Source of the DNA: Trichomonas vaginalis G3
Lineage: Eukaryota; Parabasalia; Trichomonadida; Trichomonadidae
NCBI RefSeq assembly: GCF_026262505.1
Contig: NC_067208.1
Coordinates: 20,252,153-20,316,152, forward strand
Reading direction: 5' to 3'
DNA: 64,000 nt
Part shown: piece by piece, positions 49,458 to 58,042 of the stretch
How positions within the stretch are numbered: position 1 is the stretch's first letter
Layout of the letters: every line of letters starts with the position of its first letter
Translations under genes and position numbers: made by a program
Notes under the pieces: generated by a model
Databases searched by the model: none
Told to the model about the DNA's origin: nothing
The model's input: only the letters and a program-made list of their open reading frames with translations

Positions 49458-50693
49458 ATGTACAGAATAGACGTTTCAGATTTTTATGACTTCCAAGCGT
49501 TCAGAAATATGTGTCCATTTAGAGACTATAACAAAGCAGTCGAGAATTTGAAACGTTTAGTCATTTATGTCGACTCTGCCCCAGAATGTTATGTCATGAA
49601 AGAATGGGATGTTGTCTTTAACAAACCAAGAGCGACAATAGTTTCAGAACAAGAATGTAGACAGAAACTTAAGAAAATAAAAGTCGTACAAGTTGGTATG
49701 AAGATGTTAGATGCTTGGGATATCTTATTGTCAAAGTTAGAAGATTTTTCAGTTCGTGGTATAAAGTTCTATACACCTTCTCCAAACTTCTATTCTATCT
49801 TCACTGGATATAAATATGAACAAGTAGAATGGAAAGAAAATGTTATAGAAGCTTGGTTAGACCATGTCAAAGAAATTATATGCAATGGAAACGAAAGAGT
49901 CTATGAGTATATCTTATGTTGGTTTGCAAACATCTTACAACATCCAAGTGCTAAAAATGAAACTGCTCTCATTATAATTGGAAAACAAGGAACTGGTAAG
50001 AATACTTTCTTTACAGATATTTTGTGCAAACTGTTAGAGGGCTATTCGAATCCGAATATGACAAACTTAGAAAACATCTGCGGTAAATTTAACTCTTCAA
50101 TAGAGAATATGAAACTTATAGTATGTAACGAACTTCAAAGTATAGATACAACAAAGGTTTTAAACTCAGATGCTTTGAAGAGTCTTATAACAGATAAAGT
50201 TGGAGTTGTTGAAAGAAAATATAAAGACCAAAGAGTTTGTGAAAATGTTGCAAATTTCATCATGGTTTCAAACAATGTTGTTCCGATGAAGTTAGAAAGT
50301 TCTGACAGAAGATATGTAGTTGTCAGAACGTCAGATTCTCATATGCAAGATACAGAATATTTTGACGACTTAGCAGAAACTTTGACACCTAACTTTTACA
50401 ACCACTTGTTCTCATATTTTATGACATTAGATATTTCTAACTTCAATCCAAGACAAATTCCACATACCGAAGAAAGACAAACATTGTTAGAAGCAAACAA
50501 GAGTGTTTATGAACTGTTTATAGATGAAACCGACTTTGAGTGTTTAGATGAAAGGTCATTGTACGATGAATATAAACAGTATTGTCAAGAGTATGGTTAT
50601 ATGGCAGCTTCTAAACGTACATTCTTGGCAAATGTCAAAAGTCTTTTAGACATACAGAACGGCGTATATACAAAGAAAAATTTTTCTGAGTAA
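49458..50693 (+). CDS. SF3 (D5-like) helicase, copy C
   Basis: 411 residues, frame whole, from the ATG after TTTTTATAAAA (the frame is open upstream because of the neighbouring gene). Walker A GKQGTGKN, Walker B LIVCNE and motif C NFIMVSNN are all kept, with only scattered conservative changes from B. Confidence 0.85.
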   Translation: MYRIDVSDFYDFQAFRNMCPFRDYNKAVENLKRLVIYVDSAPECYVMKEWDVVFNKPRATIVSEQECRQKLKKIKVVQVGMKMLDAWDILLSKLEDFSVRGIKFYTPSPNFYSIFTGYKYEQVEWKENVIEAWLDHVKEIICNGNERVYEYILCWFANILQHPSAKNETALIIIGKQGTGKNTFFTDILCKLLEGYSNPNMTNLENICGKFNSSIENMKLIVCNELQSIDTTKVLNSDALKSLITDKVGVVERKYKDQRVCENVANFIMVSNNVVPMKLESSDRRYVVVRTSDSHMQDTEYFDDLAETLTPNFYNHLFSYFMTLDISNFNPRQIPHTEERQTLLEANKSVYELFIDETDFECLDERSLYDEYKQYCQEYGYMAASKRTFLANVKSLLDIQNGVYTKKNFSE

Positions 50694-50728
50694 ATTTAAA
50701 AAAAATATTTTTTTATCCGATAGAAAAG

Positions 50729-51148
50729 ATGGCAAAATTCATCTCAGTAAATAAGTACATGACAGAAGTCAAAGAAGAACTAGACCCATTCATATATTTG
50801 AATGTTTACTTCTACCATTTTGAAAAGTCTACATTTGACAAAGTTTGGAACATCGAACCAGTTAAGTTTGCTATTGTGACTAAAAATGGTGCGAAATTTG
50901 AAGACTTAGACATAGAAGGTTTGTTAGCAGTCAAAGAAAATTTTGACAGAAGGTTTTCAAACCTTAAAGAAGGCAAAGCATACAAACTTGTTATACCTTA
51001 TGAACCAAAGAAAGCAGACGACTATGAATATTATGAGTCTAAGATAGTTGAAGTTCAAGGTAAATTGGGTAAAAAGATTTTAGAGTCTAAGCCAGTGTTT
51101 GCTCCTAAAGAGGAAGAGAACATTGACATTGACCCAGAAATGTTCTAA
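50729..51148 (+). CDS. Conserved Polinton protein (139 residues), copy C
   Basis: Whole frame, MAKFISVNKYMTEV. Same length as in B with about a dozen substitutions, a pattern suggesting it was under constraint until recently. Converges on the next gene across the AAATAAAATTTTATTT palindrome. Confidence 0.65.
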   Translation: MAKFISVNKYMTEVKEELDPFIYLNVYFYHFEKSTFDKVWNIEPVKFAIVTKNGAKFEDLDIEGLLAVKENFDRRFSNLKEGKAYKLVIPYEPKKADDYEYYESKIVEVQGKLGKKILESKPVFAPKEEENIDIDPEMF

Positions 51149-51164
51149 AAATAAAATTTTATTT

Positions 51165-51620
51165 TTACATGTCAAATTTCTTTTTCTCTGGCTCTGGTTC
51201 AGGTTCTTTTTTCTCTTCTTCTACTTTCTTTTCTTTCTTCTCTCTCTTCTTCTTCTTTTCTGGTGGAGTTATGTCAAATTTCTCAGAACCATATTTATGT
51301 AAAAGTTCTTTGTCCTTTAATAGCTCTTCTATTCTGTTTCCTATTTCATCTTCAAGAACAGCGCATGTGTCTTCTTTGCATTCTAAGAACTTTTGTTGGA
51401 CTTCATCTTTCCAATCGGTGTCATCTCTGTCAACAAGTCTGTCATTGACAAATTTTAAGACTGCTCTTTGTAATGTTTTATGGTTCTTGTCATATTCCCA
51501 GAAACAGAACTTTAGAACAAATTCACCTTTCTTGTTTACACTATGTAAGATTTTATGGTCGACAGATGTTTTGCTGTCGAAAAGTTTGTCTCGAATATAG
51601 ATAGCGAAATCGCTAGACAT
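51165..51620 (-). CDS. Unknown protein with charged tail, copy C
   Basis: 151 residues from MSSDFAIYIRDKL. As in B, with the Lys/Glu/Pro tail slightly shorter. Divergent from the packaging ATPase over 36 bases. Confidence 0.6.
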   Translation of the reverse strand: MSSDFAIYIRDKLFDSKTSVDHKILHSVNKKGEFVLKFCFWEYDKNHKTLQRAVLKFVNDRLVDRDDTDWKDEVQQKFLECKEDTCAVLEDEIGNRIEELLKDKELLHKYGSEKFDITPPEKKKKREKKEKKVEEEKKEPEPEPEKKKFDM

Positions 51621-51656
51621 TTTCAAAAAGATAAAAATTTTAATTTTTCTAAAAAT
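51621..51656. promoter_or_regulatory. 36-bp bidirectional spacer, copy C
   Basis: Same length and A/T composition as 11259-11294 in copy B. Confidence 0.5.
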
Positions 51657-52532
51657 ATGTTAGAAAAAAAGTTTGCTGACATTGACAAGAAATTTGAGAA
51701 TGTTTTAAAGAAGAACAAGAGAAAGTTAGAAAATGCTCAGATAAAACCCATACATGACAAGTTCTTATTTGCTCAGAATGGTATAACAGGTCTAATTGCA
51801 CCACCTGGGTCGGGTAAGACTTTCACTTATCTTAAAATGGCTGCACAACAACAAGAACTAGATGAGAAGAACCCATTCTATGAGTTAGTAGTCATTTGTA
51901 GTACTTCTGGTCAATTCGATCAAACCGTCAATTCGTTCAAAGATATTATAAAGAAGTCTAAGTTAGTATGTATAAAAGACTCTGAGTTGTTAGATTGGAT
52001 AAAGAAGTACCAAAGAAGAGTTTTGAAGTACAATGCTATAAATGAGTATGTCAATTCGAAGTTTAAAGACCCAAATGAGGAAATGCAGAGAATATTAGAG
52101 AAGAAACACTTCAGAAACAAACAGAAAGAGATAGAATACATTTCGAAGAAATTGCAATCTTACGATTGGAAGACTTACCCTCATAGATGTCTTCTTATCT
52201 TAGATGACTTTGCTTCTCATCCTTTGTTAAAGAACAGAGAACAAGATATGTGTCGAATTCTTAAGAAGCTCAGACACTTTAACATCTCAGTTGTCATTTG
52301 TGTACAGACAGCAAAGAGTTTAAGTAAAGATGTTAAAAGAATACTTACTGACATTATACTTTTCCCTGGATTGTCCGAAGACGATTTCATGGAACTTATG
52401 AAAGAGTCCATGGCAGGTAAGTTTGACAGACATGAACTATGGGAGAAGTACAAAGTCATACAAGACCCTCATACTTCTTTCAGAATTCATATCTACGCAA
52501 ACAAAGTTCAAATTGTAAAAAGTCAAGCTTGA
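51657..52532 (+). CDS. Genome-packaging ATPase, copy C
   Basis: 291 residues, frame whole, Walker A APPGSGKT and Walker B LLILDD as in B. After the stop, the sequence matches B only to AAAGAGTT and then switches to the border repeat, so the KilA-N gene that follows in B is absent. Confidence 0.85.
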   Translation: MLEKKFADIDKKFENVLKKNKRKLENAQIKPIHDKFLFAQNGITGLIAPPGSGKTFTYLKMAAQQQELDEKNPFYELVVICSTSGQFDQTVNSFKDIIKKSKLVCIKDSELLDWIKKYQRRVLKYNAINEYVNSKFKDPNEEMQRILEKKHFRNKQKEIEYISKKLQSYDWKTYPHRCLLILDDFASHPLLKNREQDMCRILKKLRHFNISVVICVQTAKSLSKDVKRILTDIILFPGLSEDDFMELMKESMAGKFDRHELWEKYKVIQDPHTSFRIHIYANKVQIVKSQA

Positions 52533-52544
52533 AAAATAAAGAGT

Positions 52545-52890
52545 TTTGGCGACCAGGGTTTTTTCACTACTCGCTGTTCTTCTCTCGGTTTTTCGAGGGA
52601 AGCAAGCATATGAGGAAATTCATGAAATTTCATACGGAATTCAGCAAAAATATATTTTAGGTGAAGAGGTGAGATTTCACCTCTTTTTTCACCTGTTTTT
52701 TCACCTCAGTTATTTTATAAGCGTTTCACATGGTAAACGTTATTTTTTAAATTTTGTGAAAACTCAACGGTTTGACACAAGCCCTAAAAATTATTTTACT
52801 CAGAATTTTGTTGCTGAATTCAATAAAAATATATTTTAGGTGAAGAGGTGAGATTTCACCTCTTTTTTCACCTCTTTTTTCACCTGTTAT
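52545..52890 (+). repeat. Module-border repeat and GGTGAAGAGGTG hairpins
   Basis: GTTTTGGCGA, ACTCGCTGTTCTTC and AAGCATATGAGG as at 7638. Two hairpin units follow (near 52660 and 52840), each led by GAATTCARYAAAAATATATT. No gene. Confidence 0.65.
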
Positions 52891-52891
52891 T

Positions 52892-53805
52892 TTATAAGCG
52901 TTTTACATGAATTGTATGATGTATATTTGAAATCCTAAACAATTTCGTAGCTTCTATTTCTTCTGTCAGTACATCGAATGTTTTAACGATACCGAAAGTT
53001 TCTTTATACTTCTTCTTGACGTCAGATAGAAGGAAATCGTCAGCAGTTGGATAGTTTTTGTTCAGAAATGCTAACATGTTCATTTTATCTTCTGCTGGTT
53101 TCTCTACTTCTTTCTTTAAGTCAGCATAGTCGTTTCGCATACGTTCTATCTCTTTGACGGAGTAGTTATATTTCCTCATTGCTGCTTTACATTTTGAACA
53201 TTGTGGGTTCATTTTAGCATTGTACATTGAAACCTTACCTGCTAAAACAACTAAGGCGTCAATTGCTCTCTTTAACTCAAAAGTTGCGGGTCTTATTTGT
53301 TCATTCCATATCTTACCTCTTCTATCTTTATCTCTTATCTGCCATACACATTTTGCAACTAACGAAACAAAGTTGTCGTAGGTCTTAAACTCCCAGATTT
53401 GTATATGTCAGAGATGTTCTTATAACCATATCGCAATCTTTGTCCATGACTTTGTGGTTGCAATGAAATCCAAGAAACTCATAGTTAACCTTTCGTATGA
53501 ACTTCTTTATTTCTACTGAGTCAGTTGCTTTGACTTCTATTTCATCGAATTCTGGAATAGTAAGCTTTTTTGTTGTTGGATTTCAGGAAGTTTAGGTAGA
53601 TGGTCAATAATGTCCTGCATTTCATAAAGATACTGTTCATTTGTTTCATCTTTCGCAGTGCAATCTAAATCTCCTTGAGAAGTTCTTGCTTTATCTTCTG
53701 GATTTTTGTTTCGAAAGTATATGAAGAAGGAATGAAGCTTTTCATCTCTACTAACATTGAAGTTGGGTTCATGACTAAAGAGTTTGGTGCTGTTGTTGCT
53801 AACAT
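52892..53805 (-). pseudogene. Broken accessory gene
   Basis: Opens MLATTAPNSLVMNPTSM after the family A/T-tract promoter (AAAAAAATATTTTTTTATTT) and an AATAAAGTTGGTTTT motif like the shared upstream motif. Encodes helical sequence with a CSKCKAAM Cys pair near the 3' end. Several breaks. Not recognised. Confidence 0.45.
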
Positions 53806-53869
53806 GTTCTTACAATAAAAATAAAAAAATATTTTTTTAAAAAAACCAACTTTATTTTTTATTTCGGGA

Positions 53870-54062
53870 AAATTCATGAGGTGAAAAAAGAGGTGAAAAA
53901 AGAGGTGAAATCTCACCTCTTCACCTAAAATATATTTTTGTCTGATTTACGCTCATTACGATGAAGTTTCGACAAAACATTTACGATGAAATCATGAAAA
54001 TTCATGAGGTGAAAAAACAGGTGAAAAAAGAGGTGAAATCTCACCTCTTCACCTAAACATTA
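53870..54062. repeat. GGTGAAGAGGTG hairpin units
   Basis: Two inverted units (GGTGAAATCTCACCTCTTCA, near 53905 and 54025) around CGATGAAG-type short repeats. Marks the left edge of the small-gene cluster. Confidence 0.7.
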
Positions 54063-54089
54063 TTTTTGCTGAAAAAGTGTCATTTTTTC

Positions 54090-54284
54090 ATGTCCGAAGA
54101 CTCGAAGGTGCAACACTTCCAAAATACCGACGAACTCAGAAGAGCAGCATGGCAGTATGTTCTTGACAACTTCTTTGAGTTCTCCAGGTACACCTTGGAA
54201 AATGCTGAAGAACTCCGACACAGAGAATTTGGAGAAATTGCACTCCAATACTACCTTGACAAACAAAGGGTAAACAAAGGGTAA
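54090..54284 (+). CDS. Small cluster gene F1
   Basis: 64 residues starting MSEDSKVQHFQNTDELRR, helical and charged. The start is the ATG just after TCATTTTTTC, a good trichomonad initiator, rather than the in-frame ATG 24 bases upstream. The stop GGGTAAAA contains the TAAA signal. Unrecognised. Confidence 0.5.
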   Translation: MSEDSKVQHFQNTDELRRAAWQYVLDNFFEFSRYTLENAEELRHREFGEIALQYYLDKQRVNKG

Positions 54285-54324
54285 AATAAGACTAAAAACT
54301 TAACGTTTAAAAAGTGACATTTTT

Positions 54325-54525
54325 ATGAGCTCCGAGTCACCGAGAAAACTTGGTCAGATGTTAGCAGCTTACTTCCCTGAGGAGGATGGAAGCGTTACAT
54401 ACGTAAGGTTCAAAAACAACGAACCTGGAATTGCGTACCAAATTCGCAATTACATGACCATGGAAGAGTACGAAAGGTTCCTACAAGAGAAACCAGCTCT
54501 AAACAACTCAGAAAAGAAAGAGTAA
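54325..54525 (+). CDS. Small cluster gene F2
   Basis: 66 residues, MSSESPRKLGQMLAAYFPEE. A compact mixed fold is likely (SVTYVRFKNNEPG, then MTMEEYERFLQEK). ACATTTTT directly before the ATG, and the stop runs into TAAAA. Unrecognised. Confidence 0.5.
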   Translation: MSSESPRKLGQMLAAYFPEEDGSVTYVRFKNNEPGIAYQIRNYMTMEEYERFLQEKPALNNSEKKE

Positions 54526-54553
54526 AAAGTTTAACTCGTAATTGTTTATTTTT

Positions 54554-55174
54554 TTACTTGTATGGGCAAGCTGCAAGAATGAAGTCGACTATCTCGGTCT
54601 TTGTCTTGACCAGTTGGACTGCTCTTGCGAGTACGTCTGTTTTACGGTCTCCAGCTGGTGTCTGACCTTCGTAATTGCGCATGTTCTTGAGAGCTCCAAC
54701 TGTAAATGGTTGTAGGATGAAGAGTCTCTCAGACTGCTTGAGGTAGTCGTCTCTGTCTTTGACCGAATCTGTGGTACGAGTCGAATCGGTCGACCTTAGG
54801 GAAGAGACTGAAAGCCTGTCATCTTCCATAGGGGCTGTGGCATACTCTTTGCGTAAACGGTTCAGACCTTCTTCGAACTCTTGGTCTCTCTTCGATTGGG
54901 ATTGAGATTGGAATTGGGGTGGAGGGTTTGACATGAACATCCAAGGGTTAGGGAAGTAAGGCATGGGTTGAGGAGGGTAGTTTGGAAAGCCTTGTGGTGG
55001 GTAGTAACCTTGAGGTGGGTAGTAACCTTGAGGTGGAAATTGGTAGTAATTCGGAGGTCCTTGTTGGAACTGAGGTTGCTGTGGGTAGCCTTGTGGAGGT
55101 GGAACCTGTTGTGGTGCTGGAGCATGCTGTTCTTCTGGCTGTGGAACGGGTTCAGTAGGTGGGACGTCGGACAT
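54554..55174 (-). CDS. Pro/Gln/Tyr-rich cluster protein F3
   Basis: 206 residues. N-terminal half of PQGYPP-type repeats (QGYYPPQGYYPPQGF), then a Ser/Arg stretch (SVSSLRSTDSTRTTDS) and a helical C-terminal domain (FTVGALKNMRNYEG to FILAACPYK). Disordered repeat heads like this occur in assembly or RNA-binding proteins, but no function can be assigned. Only gene of the cluster on this strand apart from F8. Confidence 0.55.
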   Translation of the reverse strand: MSDVPPTEPVPQPEEQHAPAPQQVPPPQGYPQQPQFQQGPPNYYQFPPQGYYPPQGYYPPQGFPNYPPQPMPYFPNPWMFMSNPPPQFQSQSQSKRDQEFEEGLNRLRKEYATAPMEDDRLSVSSLRSTDSTRTTDSVKDRDDYLKQSERLFILQPFTVGALKNMRNYEGQTPAGDRKTDVLARAVQLVKTKTEIVDFILAACPYK

Positions 55175-55204
55175 TCGTTTGTGTCTTAACCGTCTTTGTT
55201 CTGA

Positions 55205-55563
55205 AACAATATAATATTGTCTTGAAAAAGTACAACATTGTCTTGAATAAGTACAATATTGTCTTGAAAAAGTACAACATTGTCTTGAAAAAGTACAACA
55301 TTGTTCTGAAAAAGTTCAACATTGTCTTGAAAAAGTACAACATTGTCTTGAAAAAGTACAACATTGTTCTGAAAAAGTTCAAGACTTGTTCTGAAAAAGT
55401 ACAGCTGTACTCAAATTTGAGAGACATTGTTCTGAAAAAGTACAATATTGTCTTGAAAAAGTACAACATTGTCTTGAAAAAGTACAACATTGTCTTGAAA
55501 AAGTACAACATTGTCTTGAAAAAGTACAACATTGTCTTGAAAAAGTACAATATTGTACTGACT
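55205..55563. repeat. 21-bp tandem repeat, about 16 units
   Basis: Units of TTGTCTTGAAAAAGTACAACA with variants (TTGTTCTGAAAAAGTTCAACA), interrupted once near 55400. A multiple of three, so open in several frames. Lies in the divergent space between F3 and F4. Confidence 0.9.
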
Positions 55564-55567
55564 CAGT

Positions 55568-55930
55568 ATGGAGCTTGACCCCTTAGACGAAGCAATTTAT
55601 CTAATTGAGGTAAATGAAACCGTGAAGGAATATCTCAGCAAGTGCAAACCAAGCAAGTCCATTGGCTTCTGGTTGTCCAAGAATAGTGTCTTAAAGTTGG
55701 AAATTGAAACAGGTGTTGCAATTCAAGTTCCAGAAGGCACTGCATTCGATGATATTAAGGATGTGAAGAAAGAAGCCCTCTTGAAGTTCTTCATGAAACG
55801 TCCTTGGATACTACTTCCATATCGTGAGAGCCCAATTCCACGAATTACACAAATTCTCAGAGCACTACTTCACTACTCTGGACAGCCGTTCTTCATAACC
55901 TCAGAAGGCGACATCCAACCAATTCAGTAA
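55568..55930 (+). CDS. Cluster gene F4
   Basis: 120 residues, MELDPLDEAIYLIEVNETVKE, looks globular (LLKFFMKRPWILLPYRE). Begins 5 bases after the tandem repeats; its leader ACTGACTCAGT lacks a clear initiator. Stop followed by AAAC (TAAA present). Unrecognised. Confidence 0.5.
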   Translation: MELDPLDEAIYLIEVNETVKEYLSKCKPSKSIGFWLSKNSVLKLEIETGVAIQVPEGTAFDDIKDVKKEALLKFFMKRPWILLPYRESPIPRITQILRALLHYSGQPFFITSEGDIQPIQ

Positions 55931-55957
55931 ACATCTCATTTTAACTTCACTTTTTTT

Positions 55958-56254
55958 ATGTTTTTACTCACACTCGTACTCAACAGGTTTGTGTACAACT
56001 ATTTCAACTGTGAACCTTGTATTGACCGGTCTTCCTGCAAATGCAAGTTCGGTCAATACACAATTTATGGTGGCAAGAAAGACAGTGGGGAATGTTATTC
56101 TGACATCTGTTGTTGCGCTCGAGAGAGAATTGAAATTCCAGACCCACCTCCCCCAAGAACTCCAACACCAACACTCAAGTTGCCGAAGACTCATGTGAAG
56201 AAGAAGCCTTCTGGTAAGTTTCTTATAGCCATCTATATGGCACGCTTTGAGTAA
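55958..56254 (+). CDS. Cys-rich cluster gene F5
   Basis: 98 residues. Short hydrophobic start (MFLLTLVLNRFVYNYF) that could be a signal or anchor segment, then eight to nine Cys within 40 residues (CEPC, CKCK, CYSDICCC), then a Pro-rich PDPPPPRTPTPT linker and a basic end. TCATTTT and TCACTTTTTTT lie within 25 bases of the start. Might be a secreted or membrane mini-protein. Unrecognised. Confidence 0.5.
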   Translation: MFLLTLVLNRFVYNYFNCEPCIDRSSCKCKFGQYTIYGGKKDSGECYSDICCCARERIEIPDPPPPRTPTPTLKLPKTHVKKKPSGKFLIAIYMARFE

Positions 56255-56277
56255 AAACATTTTTTTTTCTTTTTTGA

Positions 56278-56862
56278 ATGAAGCAAGTTAAATTCGTCCC
56301 ACACCAATCTCAATGGACCGATGAAGAGTTTCAAGCTATGGTTGAAGGTGTTGAGAACGACATAGACGGCGAACTTGAAGGAGCTCAAACCACAATTGCA
56401 ACCAAAATTGCACAAGTCAAGGAACAGATAGCTCCACTTAAAGCTACCAAAGCTACTCTTGACCTCATGGATAGTTACCGTTTAGAAGTAAAGAGTGGAA
56501 TAAGACAATTAAAATTAAAACTTCTAAACTACGAAGCTATACTCCAAAAGTTAGCAGAAATGAGAAGACTTTACCAGAGCTACTTACATGTAAGGGACTT
56601 ACCTTCAAGCAGTCCGACCAAAGATGAATTTTCTGACATTGTCCCAATTTTGTCCGAAAGTCAGCTCAGATGTTTTGAACTGCTCCCAACATATCCAGAA
56701 TATGAACGTTTGCCTGAACTCTTCCGCAATCTCAAAAAACGTTTTTTGGTTCTCATGTTCGAAACTTTTATCGGAAGAGACAACAAACGTTCAGAAGAAG
56801 AACAAGATATTATTTTAAACTTGTTGTATGACATAACCGTCATAACAAGCTTTTTGAAGTAA
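56278..56862 (+). CDS. Coiled-coil cluster gene F6
   Basis: 194 residues, almost entirely helical. A Gln/Glu/Ala-rich coiled coil (ATKIAQVKEQIAPLKATKA) and Leu-rich heptads (LKLKLLNYEAILQKLAEM) are followed by a C-terminal helical part. 23 bases after F5. Probably oligomeric. Unrecognised. Confidence 0.5.
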   Translation: MKQVKFVPHQSQWTDEEFQAMVEGVENDIDGELEGAQTTIATKIAQVKEQIAPLKATKATLDLMDSYRLEVKSGIRQLKLKLLNYEAILQKLAEMRRLYQSYLHVRDLPSSSPTKDEFSDIVPILSESQLRCFELLPTYPEYERLPELFRNLKKRFLVLMFETFIGRDNKRSEEEQDIILNLLYDITVITSFLK

Positions 56863-56894
56863 AACCGTCATTCTCAAACCACTTCATTTTTTCG

Positions 56895-57587
56895 ATGTCC
56901 GAACAAGCACCGAAGCCGAACACAATGGCAGATGTCCTTTCAATGTTGCCAGACAAGCGCCCAGTTCAAATTCAAATTTTGAATTTGAAAGCTCATCTGA
57001 CAAACACCGTTAAGACTCTCCAAAGTAGTCTTATGGAAGAGATGACCAAGCTCAAAGCCGATGTCCTCATGAACCAAGCTTCCAATGAGAAATGCCTGAA
57101 TGATTTGACGGAAACCTTGCGCATTTACGCGAGAGAGAACCGAGACCTTGCCAGACTCATCTACCGTTTCTTCGAAGAGATAGACGCCATCTGGAAGGTA
57201 CTCGGAAAGGACAGAACCTCCAACACCGTAATTCGTGAACACAGAATTGAAGAAGGAATTGTCGAGGAAGAAGAGAAACACGAAGAAGAGGAAGAGGAAG
57301 AAGAGAAACACGAAGAAGAGGAAGTTTGGGCAACCCTTGTTGCCGATGACTTACGAAATTTCCCAACCCTACCCATACCAAATCCGCAACAAGGAGACAG
57401 GCAAGGTTCTTACCCCAGTCCTCAACAACTTGGGACACTTGAACCTTACCCTTCGGAATTACGGTTCAATTCCATGGGCAAGCTTGTCGCAATTCAATGG
57501 GTTCCAAATCCAAACAAGAAGACGAAGGTCAGACACATTGACGGTGACAAGCTCAACAACCGTAAGGAGAACCTCGAGTGGTTCTAA
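56895..57587 (+). CDS. Cluster gene F7 with HNH-like end
   Basis: 230 residues starting MSEQAPKPNTMADVLSM after TTCATTTTTTCG, a good initiator. Helical first half, a Glu-rich run (EEEEKHEEEE), and a C-terminal HIDGDKLNNRKENLEWF, which is the signature end of HNH_3-type homing endonucleases (HHIDGNKLNNRxENLEW). The upstream part of such a domain is not evident in this frame, so the gene may be a degraded or rearranged nuclease fusion. Confidence 0.5.
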   Translation: MSEQAPKPNTMADVLSMLPDKRPVQIQILNLKAHLTNTVKTLQSSLMEEMTKLKADVLMNQASNEKCLNDLTETLRIYARENRDLARLIYRFFEEIDAIWKVLGKDRTSNTVIREHRIEEGIVEEEEKHEEEEEEEEKHEEEEVWATLVADDLRNFPTLPIPNPQQGDRQGSYPSPQQLGTLEPYPSELRFNSMGKLVAIQWVPNPNKKTKVRHIDGDKLNNRKENLEWF

Positions 57588-57676
57588 GAGTAAAAAAATT
57601 TTATTTTAGGGGGAAACCCCGAGTAAATTTAGGTGTTTATTTAGTTAAGTAGCTTAAATTAAGGTAATTTGGACAA

Positions 57677-57903
57677 TTAGTTCCGACCTCTGAATTGGAC
57701 TCTTTCGTCATCCCAGTTGCGTAGGAGGTCGTCCCAGAGGAGTTGGTAGAATTGCCAATCCAAGGACGATTTGTCCTCCCAGGCATTGAGGATGTACTGC
57801 TCGTAGAGTTCATGACCTCTGCCTTGCACCAGACACCCTCTCCCTTGGAACGTAAGGCTTCTTCGAAGTGCTCGAATGCGATTGGCTGCGGGACCATCTG
57901 AAA
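57677..57903 (-). pseudogene. Cluster gene F8 (broken)
   Basis: Opens MVPQPIAFEHFEEALRSKGE right after TCATTTCAG (initiator-like). Trp-rich helical end (DWQFYQLLWDDLLRNW). Looks broken once. Unrecognised. Confidence 0.4.
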
Positions 57904-57927
57904 TGACACTTTTTGTCCGTTTGGTCA

Positions 57928-58035
57928 ATGTTCGTGTCTCGTGCCATAGTCGACGAAAATACAAACAAACAGGTTATATATGAGTTTGAGACCAAGAATG
58001 GTGTAACTCGACCTGTCCGATTCAAATTCGAATAA
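57928..58035 (+). CDS. Possible 35-residue microprotein F9
   Basis: MFVSRAIVDENTNKQVIYEF then ETKNGVTRPVRFKFE, a beta-hairpin-like charged sequence with stop GAATAAAA carrying the TAAA signal. Divergent from F8. Only length argues against it. Confidence 0.35.
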   Translation: MFVSRAIVDENTNKQVIYEFETKNGVTRPVRFKFE

Positions 58036-58042
58036 AAATTTT

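Noticed and set aside
55152-55578. Open frames through the 21-bp repeats
   Set aside because: Same artefact: a repeat whose length is divisible by three stays open on both strands.
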